NCBI GenBank assembly: GCA_027064165.1
Contig: JAMOQE010000041.1
Coordinates: forward strand, 36,653-100,652
Length of the DNA: 64,000 nucleotides
Direction of reading: 5' to 3'
Source of the DNA: Thermodesulfatator sp.
Lineage (GTDB): Bacteria; Desulfobacterota; Thermodesulfobacteria; Thermodesulfobacteriales; Thermodesulfobacteriaceae
Shown: one piece after another, positions 25,506-34,391 of the stretch
Layout: the number at the start of each line of letters is the position of its first letter
Numbering within the stretch: the stretch's first letter is position 1
The notes under the pieces: model-generated
Database searches by the model: none
Told to the model about the DNA's origin: nothing
What the model saw: the letters and a program-made list of their open reading frames with translations, nothing else
Made by a program: the position numbers and the translations under genes

Positions 25506-26696
25506 GTGGAAGAATTAAAGTTTTTGCAGATTGAGATTACTAATAAGTGCAATCTTAATTGTAAGTATTGCCTAAGAAACTTCTGGAGTTTTGAAAAGCC
25601 TGGTTTTATTGACTTAAAGGCACTTAAAGAAATTATTTTTAAGTACGACACTCAAAAATATGTGCTTTATGGTTTTGGAGAGCCTTTTTTTCATCCAGAG
25701 ATAAGAGAGATTTTGGAGTTTGTTTGTGAAAGAGGAGAAATTTTGCTCATTACCAATGGTACTCTTAAAGAAGTTGAGCTTTATGGGGAGATGGTGCATT
25801 ATCTTGGTTTTTCTGCAGATACCTTTGACATGAAAAATCCCATGCGTTTTGTAAAGACAGAGGAGGTGTTAAAAAGGGCAGAGCTTTTGAGCAAAAAAAC
25901 AAAGGTTTTTCTCTCTGTGGTGGTGTTTAAAGACAATCTTCAGGAATTGCCAGAAGTAGTTAGGTGGGCTGGGGAGCGTGGAATTGATGTTTTTGTAAGT
26001 CATCTCGTGCCTTATACAAAAAAAATGGCATCTCAGAGCCTTTTTGCAGAGGTAAGTGAGGCTGTTTTTAAAAAGTGCAAAGAAATGCTTAAAACCATAG
26101 AAGAAGCTAAGAGAGTGCTTTACTTGGTACAAAAGTTTTCCCAGGAGGGAGTAAAGATTCATAAAGAAATTATCAAAGCTATAGGAGACTATCACTTAAA
26201 CTTAAAAGGAGTTGTTTCTGCCTGGGAAAGGGAAGCCCTTTTAAATCAGACTGCGGACATTTTTGAAAGTTGTAGAGAGATAGCCCGAGCATATGGCATG
26301 AGGCTTGCACTTCCCAGAATATTTGCAGACGAAAAACAGAGAAGTTGTCCTTATGAAAATGCGCTCTTTATAAGAGCAGATTTAAAAGTTTCTCCCTGTG
26401 CAGAGTTTGCTTATTCTCACAGACTATTTGTAAATGACAGAGAAAAAGAGGTAAGAGCAGTTATTTCTCCTTCTTTAGAGTTTCAGAATAAAAAGAGGAG
26501 GCTAACCCATTATTATCCCTGGTGTGGAGATTGCCAGCTTACCAATGGCTGCTGGTTTCTTGAGGAGGGGATGGATTGCTATGGGAATCAGCCCTCCTGT
26601 AGTGAGTGCCTTTTCAGTGCTGGCATTGCAAGGTGCGTGGTGTGGGATTATGTCAAGGCCTCCAGTTCCTGCAATAAGAACACATGCTTTTCTTAA
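25506..26696 (+). CDS. Radical SAM/SPASM maturase of the tungsten AOR, 3' end fused to foreign sequence
   Basis: The 396-residue protein has the radical SAM motif CNLNCKYC at residues 15-22 and a cysteine-rich SPASM-like tail (CGDCQLTNGC, then CYGN, CSECLFSAGIARC). Such proteins are encoded beside AOR genes and are thought to mature the tungsten enzyme. A GTG start follows AGGAGGGGG. The last 13 or so codons, after DYVK, are antisense to the start of a truncated moeB-like gene, so the natural C-terminus was probably replaced by a deletion. Confidence 0.87.
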   Translation: MEELKFLQIEITNKCNLNCKYCLRNFWSFEKPGFIDLKALKEIIFKYDTQKYVLYGFGEPFFHPEIREILEFVCERGEILLITNGTLKEVELYGEMVHYLGFSADTFDMKNPMRFVKTEEVLKRAELLSKKTKVFLSVVVFKDNLQELPEVVRWAGERGIDVFVSHLVPYTKKMASQSLFAEVSEAVFKKCKEMLKTIEEAKRVLYLVQKFSQEGVKIHKEIIKAIGDYHLNLKGVVSAWEREALLNQTADIFESCREIARAYGMRLALPRIFADEKQRSCPYENALFIRADLKVSPCAEFAYSHRLFVNDREKEVRAVISPSLEFQNKKRRLTHYYPWCGDCQLTNGCWFLEEGMDCYGNQPSCSECLFSAGIARCVVWDYVKASSSCNKNTCFS

Positions 26697-26753
26697 ACAC
26701 GCCTCCCCCTCTTCTCCTTGAAGAGGAACCTGCCTTGAAAAGACTTCTTTCAT
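26655..26753 (-). pseudogene. Truncated MoeB/HesA-like adenylyltransferase, N-terminal fragment
   Basis: On the minus strand from the ATG at 26753 the first 33 codons read FSRQVPLQGEEGE and then ACVLIAGTGGL, the start of a ThiF/MoeB/HesA protein including its nucleotide-binding glycines. Homology stops exactly after GGL; the frame then runs antisense through the radical SAM gene. The ATG overlaps the mobB-like stop as ATGA, so the operon junction is intact and only the remainder of the gene is gone. MoeB-type proteins activate MoaD in pterin synthesis and occur in AOR clusters. Confidence 0.78.
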
Positions 26754-27445
26754 GAAAGCTTTATTTTGACTTCTATAAGCTTTACTTCCTCTGGCACGCC
26801 TTTAAGGGACTTTAAAAAACCAAGAAGTGGAAACTTTAAGGCATCTTCCACAAAGCTCTTCATGTGAATTCTTTTTCCATTTACAAAAACCAGCACTTCC
26901 TCCTTTGATTTCTCTATTCTTTCTTTTACAAAGCTTAAAATCTCTTCTTTCTGTTCCATAAGGAACCCCTGATAGGCAGGAAGCTCTTTTTTTATAAAAG
27001 AAAGTGTTTTTTCTTTTTTTACAACAAAACCAAAAAGGTTTTTTAAACTTTTTTTTGTTTCTAAAATTTCCTTTACTTCATCTTCACCTTTTACCAGCCA
27101 GAGCTTGGGGAGTATATCAAATCCTTTAAAACCCTCAAAAAGCACCAGGTCTTCCTCCCAGAAAAGAGAAAGAAAGTAATTATAAAGTGCTTTTTCCTCT
27201 TTTTTAGGGACTTTAGTGCTAAAAAAAGTAAAAAACTCTTTCTGAAAGAGACTCACACTTTCAGCTCCTGCCTCTCTGTACTTCCAGGTATCTTTTGCAG
27301 GAGAATCTGTAACAATACCCTCCACCCTGGAGGACTTTACCACAGCTATACGATACCCCTCCTTTTTTAAGGAGGAGACAAGAAAAGTCCCAAGCGTAGT
27401 CTTCCCAGAGTTATGATAGCCGCAAAGTGCAAGAAAGGCAGGCAT
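26750..27445 (-). CDS. MobB-like molybdopterin cofactor P-loop protein
   Basis: The 231-residue protein starts LALCGYHNSGKTTLGTFLV, the MobB P-loop, and continues with DTWKYREAGAESV, typical of MobB. MobB proteins bind GTP and assist guanylation of the molybdenum or tungsten pterin. A C-terminal extension of about 60 residues, beyond the usual MobB length, ends in a small acidic/lysine domain. Next to aor and its maturase it likely serves tungsten cofactor synthesis. Confidence 0.83.
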   Translation of the reverse strand: MPAFLALCGYHNSGKTTLGTFLVSSLKKEGYRIAVVKSSRVEGIVTDSPAKDTWKYREAGAESVSLFQKEFFTFFSTKVPKKEEKALYNYFLSLFWEEDLVLFEGFKGFDILPKLWLVKGEDEVKEILETKKSLKNLFGFVVKKEKTLSFIKKELPAYQGFLMEQKEEILSFVKERIEKSKEEVLVFVNGKRIHMKSFVEDALKFPLLGFLKSLKGVPEEVKLIEVKIKLS

Positions 27446-27446
27446 T

Positions 27447-28133
27447 TTAGTAGGTAAATCTCTCCCCTGGTTTTAGTGCCACTACTTTGCAGGAAACTCC
27501 AAGCCTTTTAAGCTCCTCTTCAAGAGCCTGAGGGCTTCCTGTCAGTACAGGAAAAGTGCCATAGTGCATGGGAATTACCACTTCTGGCTCAAGAAACTTG
27601 CAGGCAAGGGCTGCTTCCTTTGGTCCCATTACATAGTGGTCCCCTATGGGAAGAAGCACCACTTTAGGTGCATAAAGCTCTTTAATAAGCCTCATGTCAG
27701 AAAATACACCGGTGTCTCCTGCATGATAAATTGCCAAGCCATTTTCAAGGGTTATTACAAATCCGCAAGGTTCTCCTCCATAACTCCCATCAGGAAAGGA
27801 AGAACTATGCAGTGCAGGCACCATGGTAAACTTGATACTGCCTGCTACATAGCTTCCTCCTATGTTCATTCCGGTAACTCTGGGCACTCCGTTTTTCAAA
27901 AGAAACTGCTGGATTTCGTGGATACATATTACTTCTGTGACAGAACTTCTTGCAAGTTTGAGCACATCTCCCAAGTGATCTCCATGAGCATGGGTAATAA
28001 GGATGAAATCATAGGGACCTAAATCCACATCCTTTGGCGCAGAGGGGTTTGAAAGCCAGGGATCTATGAGAATTTTTTTGCCTTTCTCACTCACAATTTT
28101 AAAAGTTGCGTGCCCGTAAAAAGTGAGCTCCAT
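27447..28133 (-). CDS. UPF0173 MBL-fold metal-dependent hydrolase
   Basis: The 228-residue protein has the metallo-beta-lactamase motif THAHGDHLGD near residue 50, HAGDTGVFSDM near 140 and VIPMHYGTFPVL near 190, the UPF0173 pattern. Substrate unknown. AGGAGG precedes the ATG. It lies 1 nt upstream of the mobB-like gene on the same strand and is probably co-transcribed. Confidence 0.87.
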   Translation of the reverse strand: MELTFYGHATFKIVSEKGKKILIDPWLSNPSAPKDVDLGPYDFILITHAHGDHLGDVLKLARSSVTEVICIHEIQQFLLKNGVPRVTGMNIGGSYVAGSIKFTMVPALHSSSFPDGSYGGEPCGFVITLENGLAIYHAGDTGVFSDMRLIKELYAPKVVLLPIGDHYVMGPKEAALACKFLEPEVVIPMHYGTFPVLTGSPQALEEELKRLGVSCKVVALKPGERFTY

Positions 28134-28149
28134 AGCTTTTCCTCCTTTA

Positions 28150-29688
28150 TTACTTTATTCTTTCCCAATCAAAGTTCACTATGTTTTTTTTCTTTTTGCT
28201 AAATTCTACACCAATAAGGTAGAGTTGTCTGCAATTTGTTAAATATTTTTCATAATATTTTTTTGCTTTAAGGTGCTCTAAAGCCCCTCCTTTTTCTTCA
28301 AGTTCAACCACTTTAAACTCAAAAAGATAACACCTGTCTTTAAAAATGACAACCATATCAAGCCTTCCTTCGCTTACTGTTTCTTCTGCCCTGACATCTA
28401 CTCCAAGCGCAGTAAAGGAAGTATAAAACAAACTGGCATAATAGCCTTCGTAGTTTTGAATTTCGCTTTTCCGATACCAATCATTTGGAATAGAAGCAAA
28501 AAAACTAACGAAAGCCCTTTTTAATTCTTCTATGTCATTTTTTTCCAAGGCTGCATAAACTTTATCAAGTTCTTTTTCTTTTCTGGCTATGTCCAGAAAA
28601 AAATTTAAAAAGTAATTACTGAAACTTACCTTTACTTCAAGATTGGGCCAGTCAAGTGCATATTTTAAAAAAGCACCCCTTTTCCTGATTTTTTTGATGG
28701 TTAAATATCCAGTTTGAAAAAGAAGGGCTTCTGGAATAACATAATCCACATCAAAACTTCCCAATATTTCTTCTCCCACTTCTATCCCTTCCAAAGAGGG
28801 TAGGTTTTTTTGTTTTTCTATAATTAGTTTAATGAGAAAAGTTGGTGTACCGGTTTCAAACCAGAAGGGACGAAATGTCTTTTCAGATAAAAAGAGTAGT
28901 ATATCAAATGGGTTATATACAGGCTTTCCAAGCCAGCTATAGCCATTATACCACTTTTTCACCTCTTCTAAGTCAATTTCTTTTAACCTCTCCTTAAATA
29001 CTTTTTCAAATTCTTCCTGAGTATATCCGCAAATAGTTGCGTACTCAGGATTTAAAGTAATATCCTGAAGGTTATTTAAACCACTAAAAAGGGAAACCTT
29101 GTTAAATTTTGACACACCAGTAATAAAAACAAATTTGAGATAGGGATCTGCATCTTTTAAAACCGAATAGAAGTTTTTAAGACACTCCCGCATCTCTATA
29201 GCTATTTCTTTATTTTCAATATTATCAAGAATGGGTTTATCGTACTCATCTACCAGCACCACTACTTGCTGGCCATACTTCTGAGAAAGCTTTATAATAA
29301 GTTCTTCAAATCGGTCCGCTAAAATATCTTTTTTTAAATTAACTTTATAAAGCTCTGCATAATCGTTTACAATGTAATTTATCTTCTTCTCAAGAATTTC
29401 TTTTTCTTTAATCACTCCAGCACCAAGGCTTATATAAATCACCGGATATTTTTTTGACCAGTCCCAGGAATTTTCAAGATAAAGCCCGGTGAAGAGTTCT
29501 TTTTTCCCAAGAAAAGCCTGCCTTAAAGTATCAAGAAAAAGGGACTTACCGAATCTTCTTGGACGGGAGAGAAAAAAATATTTCCCTTCACTTACAAGCT
29601 TTTTTACAAAATAAGTTTTGTCAACATAATAATAGTTTTCAGTTCTTATATTGACAAAGCTTTGGATACCTATAGGAAGTTTTTTCAT
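28150..29688 (-). CDS. AAA-ATPase-like protein with C-terminal PD-(D/E)XK nuclease
   Basis: The 512-residue protein begins with the PF09820-type P-loop SRPRRFGKSL near residue 40 and the Walker B-type VVLVDEYDKPI near residue 150. It ends with a PDDEXK_9-like domain, where GRLDMVV and YLFEFKVVE supply the Asp and Glu-x-Lys residues. The family is widespread, often multi-copy and associated with mobile or defence contexts, but is not characterised. It stands between tRNA-Gly and UPF0173. Confidence 0.85.
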   Translation of the reverse strand: MKKLPIGIQSFVNIRTENYYYVDKTYFVKKLVSEGKYFFLSRPRRFGKSLFLDTLRQAFLGKKELFTGLYLENSWDWSKKYPVIYISLGAGVIKEKEILEKKINYIVNDYAELYKVNLKKDILADRFEELIIKLSQKYGQQVVVLVDEYDKPILDNIENKEIAIEMRECLKNFYSVLKDADPYLKFVFITGVSKFNKVSLFSGLNNLQDITLNPEYATICGYTQEEFEKVFKERLKEIDLEEVKKWYNGYSWLGKPVYNPFDILLFLSEKTFRPFWFETGTPTFLIKLIIEKQKNLPSLEGIEVGEEILGSFDVDYVIPEALLFQTGYLTIKKIRKRGAFLKYALDWPNLEVKVSFSNYFLNFFLDIARKEKELDKVYAALEKNDIEELKRAFVSFFASIPNDWYRKSEIQNYEGYYASLFYTSFTALGVDVRAEETVSEGRLDMVVIFKDRCYLFEFKVVELEEKGGALEHLKAKKYYEKYLTNCRQLYLIGVEFSKKKKNIVNFDWERIK

Positions 29689-29710
29689 AGAGGGGATTTA
29701 GGAGAAGTGG

Positions 29711-29784
29711 AGCGGGCGACGGGATTTGAACCCGCGACCTGCTGCATGGCAAGCAGCCGCTCTACCAGGCTGAGCCACGCCCGC
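29711..29784 (-). tRNA. tRNA-Gly (anticodon GCC)
   Basis: A 74-nt cloverleaf on the minus strand with acceptor GCGGGCG/CGCCCGC, anticodon stem GCTGC/GCAGC with loop TTGCCAT (anticodon at 29748-29750), T-arm CGGGTTCAAATCCCG and discriminator T. Confidence 0.95.
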
Positions 29785-29799
29785 ACCCCTCACATTCTA

Positions 29800-29827
29800 A
29801 ATATAACTCAATTTTTTCCTCTGTCAA
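29800..29827 (-). promoter_or_regulatory. Promoter of tRNA-Gly
   Basis: On the minus strand, TTGACA (29827-29822), a 16-nt spacer and TATATT (29805-29800). The -35 box overlaps the last codons of porB. Confidence 0.7.
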
Positions 29828-30774
29828 GAAGCAGGAAAACATTCACACAGCTTTACCAGCTTCTCATACTCTTCATTTACCCGCTTCTGTATGTACTCAA
29901 TCTGCTCTGGGGTTAAGTGCCTGAACCTTCTCTGAAGCTTTAAATACTCCTCAACTGGCTTTGGTTTGTCCACTTTCCTGTTTAAAATGTACTTTCCGTC
30001 AATGACTTCGTAAAGAGGAAACACCCTTGTCTCTACCGCAAGCTTTGCTACTTTTATTACATCCTCTGGCTTGCATCCCCATCCTGTAGGACATACGGAA
30101 AATACATGTATATAACAGGGACCCTCAATAAGAGAGGCCTTTTTCACTTTATTCATAAGATCTAAATAAAATGCAGGATTTGCCGTTGCTACATAGGGAA
30201 TGTTATGGGCTGCAACAATGGCAGGGAGATTCTTTTTCCAGGTAACCTGGCCTTTTATTACTTTACCAGCAGGGCTTGTGGTGGTATGGGCTCCATAGGG
30301 AGTTGCTGCAGACCTCTGAACACCTGTGTTCATATAAGCCTCATTGTCAAGGCAGATGTAAATAAGATTGTGTCCCCTTTCAAGTGCACCTGAAAGAAAT
30401 TGCAAACCAATGTCAAAGGTTGCTCCATCTCCTGCAAATACCACTATGTTTACTTTTTTTCTTTTAGGGAAACGCCCCTTTCTTTTCAGCACTTTAAGGG
30501 CAGCCTCAATTCCAGATGCCACAGAGGCAGAGTTTTCAAAAGCGACATGTATCCAGGGCACGCGCCAGGAGGTATAAGGAAAAGGACTGGATATGATTTC
30601 TATACACCCTGTGGCAGACACTGCAATGGTGTCAGGCCCGAGGGCTTTCAGGGCAAGCCTTACAGGAAGCACTGTACCACAACCCTGACATGCCCTGTGC
30701 CCAGGAGCAAAGAACTCCTCACGAGGCATATTTTTAAGGGTAAATCCTTTAAATCTTTTTAGCTCCTTTCTCAT
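29824..30774 (-). CDS. porB: 2-oxoacid:ferredoxin oxidoreductase beta subunit (pyruvate type)
   Basis: This subunit binds thiamine diphosphate and the proximal [4Fe-4S] cluster. The 316-residue protein has GHRACQGCGTVL near residue 27, the TPP/Mg motif GDGATFDIGLQF near 120 and VCPTGWGC near 220. The enzyme converts pyruvate and CoA to acetyl-CoA, CO2 and reduced ferredoxin, or reverses this for CO2 fixation. It is the last gene of the leftward porG-porD-porA-porB operon. Substrate choice (pyruvate or another oxoacid) rests on overall likeness only. Confidence 0.9.
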   Translation of the reverse strand: MRKELKRFKGFTLKNMPREEFFAPGHRACQGCGTVLPVRLALKALGPDTIAVSATGCIEIISSPFPYTSWRVPWIHVAFENSASVASGIEAALKVLKRKGRFPKRKKVNIVVFAGDGATFDIGLQFLSGALERGHNLIYICLDNEAYMNTGVQRSAATPYGAHTTTSPAGKVIKGQVTWKKNLPAIVAAHNIPYVATANPAFYLDLMNKVKKASLIEGPCYIHVFSVCPTGWGCKPEDVIKVAKLAVETRVFPLYEVIDGKYILNRKVDKPKPVEEYLKLQRRFRHLTPEQIEYIQKRVNEEYEKLVKLCECFPAS

Positions 30775-30779
30775 GGCAC

Positions 30780-31949
30780 CTACTCCTTTACACCATAAAT
30801 TTCGTAAGCAGCTTTTGGTTTTTCTTTAAGTGCCTGATATGTCCTTTCAAACATTTCCACAAAGTCTTCTACAGTAACATCCCTTCCAGAAAGACCAGCA
30901 ATGAAGTTTACCACTCTTGGCCTTTTGTTTGACTGATAAAGAGCAGAACGCACTTCAATTCCCACAGGCCCTCCAGTTGAGCAGTGGCTTACTGCCCTGT
31001 CAACCACTCCCAGGGCTTTTACTTTGCCAATCGCCTTTATGAACTCCCTTTGAGGAAAGGGCCTCCAGAGCCTGAATCTCAAAAGCCCAACCCTTTTGCC
31101 TTTTTCCCTTAAATAATCCACGGCATTCATGGCAGTCTCAGCAAGGCTTCCCATAATAAGAAGCGCTACCTCAGCGTCTTCCATGTAATAAGTCTCTACA
31201 GGATTATATTTTCTTCCTGTGAGCCTGGCAAACTCTCTCCATGCTCTGAGGATTACGGGATAGCTTGCCTTAAGGGCTTCATCCTGGGCCTTTTTAGATT
31301 CTGTGTAAATCTCAGGAATTCCAATTGCTCCTATAGTAATAGGATTTCTGGGATCAAGCTTGTACTTCATTTTAAGGGGAGGAAGATATTTTTTTAAAAG
31401 CTCATCATCAATAAATTCTATGGGTTCAACTACATGAGTCAGGGTAAATCCGTCAAGGTTTACTGCAACTGGAAGGAGACACTTTTCTGCAATGCGATAA
31501 GCCTGATAGATAAGATCCACTGCCTCTTGGCCGTTTTCTGCAAAGAGCTGTATCCAGCCAGCATCCCTTGTAGTCATCACATCAGAGTGGTCGTTCCAGA
31601 TGCTTATGGGGCCTGAAATAGAACGATTGGCAATTACCATTACAATGGGAAGCCTGTAATTTGAGGCAATAAAAAGATTTTCATACATGAGAAGTAGCCC
31701 CTGGGATGCTGTGGAAGTAAAGACTCTTGCACCGGTTGCTGCTGCACCTATACACACACTCAAGGCAGCGTGCTCGGATTCAACTGGAACAAACTCTGCA
31801 TCAAGCTCGCCATTTGCTACAAGTTCGCTCAGGTGCTCCACAATGTGGGTTTGAGGGGTTATAGGATAGGCAGAAATAACATCCACATTGCACTGGGCCA
31901 CTGCTTCTGCAACAGCAATGGAAACCTCTTTGGCTACTTTTTTGCCCAT
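30780..31949 (-). CDS. porA: 2-oxoacid:ferredoxin oxidoreductase alpha subunit (pyruvate type)
   Basis: The 389-residue subunit has the pyrimidine-binding start AYPITPQTHIVEHL near residue 25, then FVPVESEHAALS with the TPP-activating glutamate near residue 55 and TSTASQGLLLMYE. It lies between porD and porB with spacings of 1 and 5 nt. The length and motifs match four-subunit PORs of thermophiles. Confidence 0.92.
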   Translation of the reverse strand: MGKKVAKEVSIAVAEAVAQCNVDVISAYPITPQTHIVEHLSELVANGELDAEFVPVESEHAALSVCIGAAATGARVFTSTASQGLLLMYENLFIASNYRLPIVMVIANRSISGPISIWNDHSDVMTTRDAGWIQLFAENGQEAVDLIYQAYRIAEKCLLPVAVNLDGFTLTHVVEPIEFIDDELLKKYLPPLKMKYKLDPRNPITIGAIGIPEIYTESKKAQDEALKASYPVILRAWREFARLTGRKYNPVETYYMEDAEVALLIMGSLAETAMNAVDYLREKGKRVGLLRFRLWRPFPQREFIKAIGKVKALGVVDRAVSHCSTGGPVGIEVRSALYQSNKRPRVVNFIAGLSGRDVTVEDFVEMFERTYQALKEKPKAAYEIYGVKE

Positions 31950-31950
31950 T

Positions 31951-32244
31951 TTAAGCCTCCTCTAAAACCATGGTAATGGCTTTTTTGGGGCAGATACTGG
32001 CACAGATGCCACACCCTTTGCAATAATTAAGATCAGGCACGAAATAACCCTCTTCGTCTTCGCTATAGCAGCCATCGGGGCAGAGTATGTAGCACTGTCC
32101 ACACTTTATACACTTTTCTTTATCCAGAACAGGCCTGAAAGAGCGCCAGTCCCCTGTTCTAAATTTTACTGAGTTTCCCGGCTCCAGAATGTACATTCCA
32201 GGAGCCAGGTCCTTCCAGCTCATAAGGCCTTCATTTCTTGGCAT
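31951..32244 (-). CDS. porD: 2-oxoacid:ferredoxin oxidoreductase delta subunit
   Basis: A 97-residue ferredoxin-like subunit with two [4Fe-4S] motifs, CIKCGQCYILCPDGC and CKGCGICASICP. It passes electrons from the TPP site to soluble ferredoxin. Ends 1 nt before porA. Confidence 0.93.
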   Translation of the reverse strand: MPRNEGLMSWKDLAPGMYILEPGNSVKFRTGDWRSFRPVLDKEKCIKCGQCYILCPDGCYSEDEEGYFVPDLNYCKGCGICASICPKKAITMVLEEA

Positions 32245-32256
32245 GGCTCAACTCCT

Positions 32257-32808
32257 TTATTCGTAAATTTTTACCTCTTTGATAGCCCTTTTTAGAGCAT
32301 TTATATTCTTTTCCGCAAGTTTTCCAAACCTTTGCTTGAGTGCCTCCTGCATTGCTTCTTCGTCAATAAGATTTGTTACCCTGAGAAAAGCGCCGAGCAT
32401 GGTGGTGTTGGTTATGGGAAGTCCGAGCACTTCTATGGCAATTTTTGTGGCATCCAGAAGGGCAAGACGTCCCTGGTAGCCTTTGAGAAGCTTTCTTGCT
32501 TCTTTTTCAGAAAGAGGAGTGTTGAGAATAATTACGCCGCCTGCTTTAACTCCCGAGGCTATATCAATGATTTTTGGAAGACTGGGATCAAGTACAACGA
32601 GGATATCGGATTTATAAATCTTTTCTCTTGTTCTAATAGGCTTATCATTAATCCGGGCAAAGGCCTTTACAGGAGCTCCCCTTCTTTCAGGCCCAAAACT
32701 CGGGAAAGCCTGGGCAAATTTTCCTTCACTTATAGCAGCCACTGCCATAAGCTCGGCAGAAGTGACTGCTCCCTGACCTCCTCTTCCGTGGACAGTGATT
32801 TCTATCAT
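32257..32808 (-). CDS. porG: 2-oxoacid:ferredoxin oxidoreductase gamma subunit
   Basis: The 183-residue subunit starts with the typical EITVHGRGGQGAVTSAELMA segment and has the SFGPERRGAPVKAF motif near residue 45. It contributes to CoA binding in the complex. It is the first gene of the por operon; the divergent fabG promoter lies about 90 nt upstream. No convincing -35/-10 pair was found for por itself. Confidence 0.92.
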   Translation of the reverse strand: MIEITVHGRGGQGAVTSAELMAVAAISEGKFAQAFPSFGPERRGAPVKAFARINDKPIRTREKIYKSDILVVLDPSLPKIIDIASGVKAGGVIILNTPLSEKEARKLLKGYQGRLALLDATKIAIEVLGLPITNTTMLGAFLRVTNLIDEEAMQEALKQRFGKLAEKNINALKRAIKEVKIYE

Positions 32809-32898
32809 GATTGTAGCCTCCTCTTCTTTGAACTTTTATTATAAATTTTAGCTAATATATAATTATGCTTACACAAGCCCTTGAGTTTGTCAAGGGAT

Positions 32899-32927
32899 TT
32901 GACAAAAAAATAACTCTTTTTTAAAAT
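32899..32927 (+). promoter_or_regulatory. Promoter of fabG
   Basis: TTGACA at 32899-32904, a 17-nt spacer and TAAAAT at 32922-32927, then AAAGGAGGG before the fabG ATG. Confidence 0.72.
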
Positions 32928-32958
32928 AAAGTGCAAAAGTAGAGAAAGGAGGGTTTTT

Positions 32959-33708
32959 ATGGGCATGCTTGAAGGCAAAGTGGCATTAGTAACCGGGGGT
33001 TCAAGGGGCATTGGAAGGGCTATAGCTCTTGAGCTGGCAAAGGAGGGGGCTGATGTAATTATAAATTATCGTGGTTCTGAGGACAAGGCAAAAGAGGTTG
33101 CCTCTCAAGTGGAGAGCCTTGGAAGAAAGGCTATGCTTCTCAGGTTTGATGTGGCAAATCCAGAGGAGGTTAAACAGGCCTTTGAGAAAATTCCGGCATT
33201 TTCAGAGAAGCTTCACATTCTTGTAAATAATGCTGGCATTACAAGAGATACTCTTTTTCTCAGGATGAAGGAAGAGGACTGGGATGCAGTTATAAAAACC
33301 AATCTTTATTCTCTTTTTTATGTTACCAAGGAGGCTCTTTCTTTTATGACCCGCCAGAGGTATGGAAGGATTATAAATATCAGTTCTGTGGTTGCCTTTA
33401 CGGGAAATCCCGGGCAGGTAAATTATGCAGCTTCTAAAGCGGGTATGATAGGCTTTACAAAAGCCCTTGCTTTAGAGGTGGGAGGGAGAAACATTACAGT
33501 GAATGCTGTTGCTCCAGGTTATATAGAAACTGATATGACCCAGGGGCTTCCTGAGAAAGTAAAAGAGGCTTTTCTTTCTCAGATCCCGCTAAAAAGGCCT
33601 GGAACGCCGGAAGAAGTGGCAGCCCTTGTGGCATTTCTTGCAAGTGATAAGGCTTCTTACATCACAGGAACGGTTTTTCACATAAATGGAGGGCTTTTCA
33701 GGGGCTAA
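32959..33708 (+). CDS. fabG: 3-oxoacyl-ACP reductase
   Basis: FabG reduces 3-oxoacyl-ACP with NADPH in fatty acid elongation. The 249-residue SDR protein has TGGSRGIGRA near residue 11, NNAG near 90 and the catalytic YAASKAG near 155 with Ser at about 142. Other SDR substrates are possible, but overall sequence is FabG-like. The next gene starts 2 nt after its stop. Confidence 0.9.
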   Translation: MGMLEGKVALVTGGSRGIGRAIALELAKEGADVIINYRGSEDKAKEVASQVESLGRKAMLLRFDVANPEEVKQAFEKIPAFSEKLHILVNNAGITRDTLFLRMKEEDWDAVIKTNLYSLFYVTKEALSFMTRQRYGRIINISSVVAFTGNPGQVNYAASKAGMIGFTKALALEVGGRNITVNAVAPGYIETDMTQGLPEKVKEAFLSQIPLKRPGTPEEVAALVAFLASDKASYITGTVFHINGGLFRG

Positions 33709-33710
33709 AG

Positions 33711-34391
33711 ATGAAGGCATACTACCCTGCTTTTTTGAATCTTGAGGGGAAACTCTGTGTGGTTATAGGTGGTGGTCGGGTGGCTGAAAGAAAAATAAAA
33801 AGTTTGCTTGAGTGTGGAGCAAGGGTAAAGGTCATCTCACCAGAGGCCACTGCAGGTATAGAAAAGCTTTCTGAAGAGGGTAAGCTCATTTTGGAAAAGA
33901 GGACCTATCAGAAGGGAGATCTTGAAGGAGCCTGGCTTGTTGTTGCAGCAACTTCTGATCCCCGGGTGCAAAAGGGAGTTTTTGAAGAGGCAGAATCCCG
34001 CAGGATTTTTTGCAATGTGGTAGATGTCCCAGAAAAATGCAGTTTTATTGTGCCTTCGGTGATAAGGCGTGGAGAGCTTTGTATAGCCATTTCTACCTCA
34101 GGAGCAAGCCCGGCCCTTGCAAGAAGAATAAGGGAAAGGCTGGAAAAAGAGTTTGATAGCTCCTGGGAATCCCATGTAAAGCTTATGAAACACATAAGAA
34201 AGGAGGTGCTTTCTTCCGAGCTTTCTCTCAAAGAAAGAGAGCTAAAGCTTAAAAAACTTGCCCTGGTGCCTTTTTATTCTTATTTTAAAAGAAAAGAATA
34301 CAGCATTATAAAAAGCATCCTTAAAAGTGAGGGGATTACCTGCCCTTCCTGGATTTCTGAAGCTGCCAGAACCTCCTCCACAGAACCCTGA
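33711..34391 (+). CDS. Precorrin-2 dehydrogenase / sirohydrochlorin ferrochelatase
   Basis: The 226-residue protein matches the N-terminal (CysG-B/Met8) part of siroheme synthase: LEGKLCVVIGGGRVAERKI for NAD binding near residue 12, an ATSDPRVQ segment and NVVDVPEKCSFIVPSV near residue 100. It oxidises precorrin-2 and inserts iron to make siroheme, the cofactor of sulfite reductases. That fits a sulfate or sulfite reducer. Its last 56 nt overlap the convergent Nudix gene. Confidence 0.88.
   Translation: MKAYYPAFLNLEGKLCVVIGGGRVAERKIKSLLECGARVKVISPEATAGIEKLSEEGKLILEKRTYQKGDLEGAWLVVAATSDPRVQKGVFEEAESRRIFCNVVDVPEKCSFIVPSVIRRGELCIAISTSGASPALARRIRERLEKEFDSSWESHVKLMKHIRKEVLSSELSLKERELKLKKLALVPFYSYFKRKEYSIIKSILKSEGITCPSWISEAARTSSTEP

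Noticed and set aside
29662..29916. Plus-strand frame with ATGFEPATC
   Set aside because: It is the antisense of tRNA-Gly and a typical spurious annotation.
32809..32898. Promoter for the por operon on the minus strand
   Set aside because: A TTGACA is present on that strand, but no -10 box lies at 15-19 nt; spacing of more than 20 nt was judged too long.
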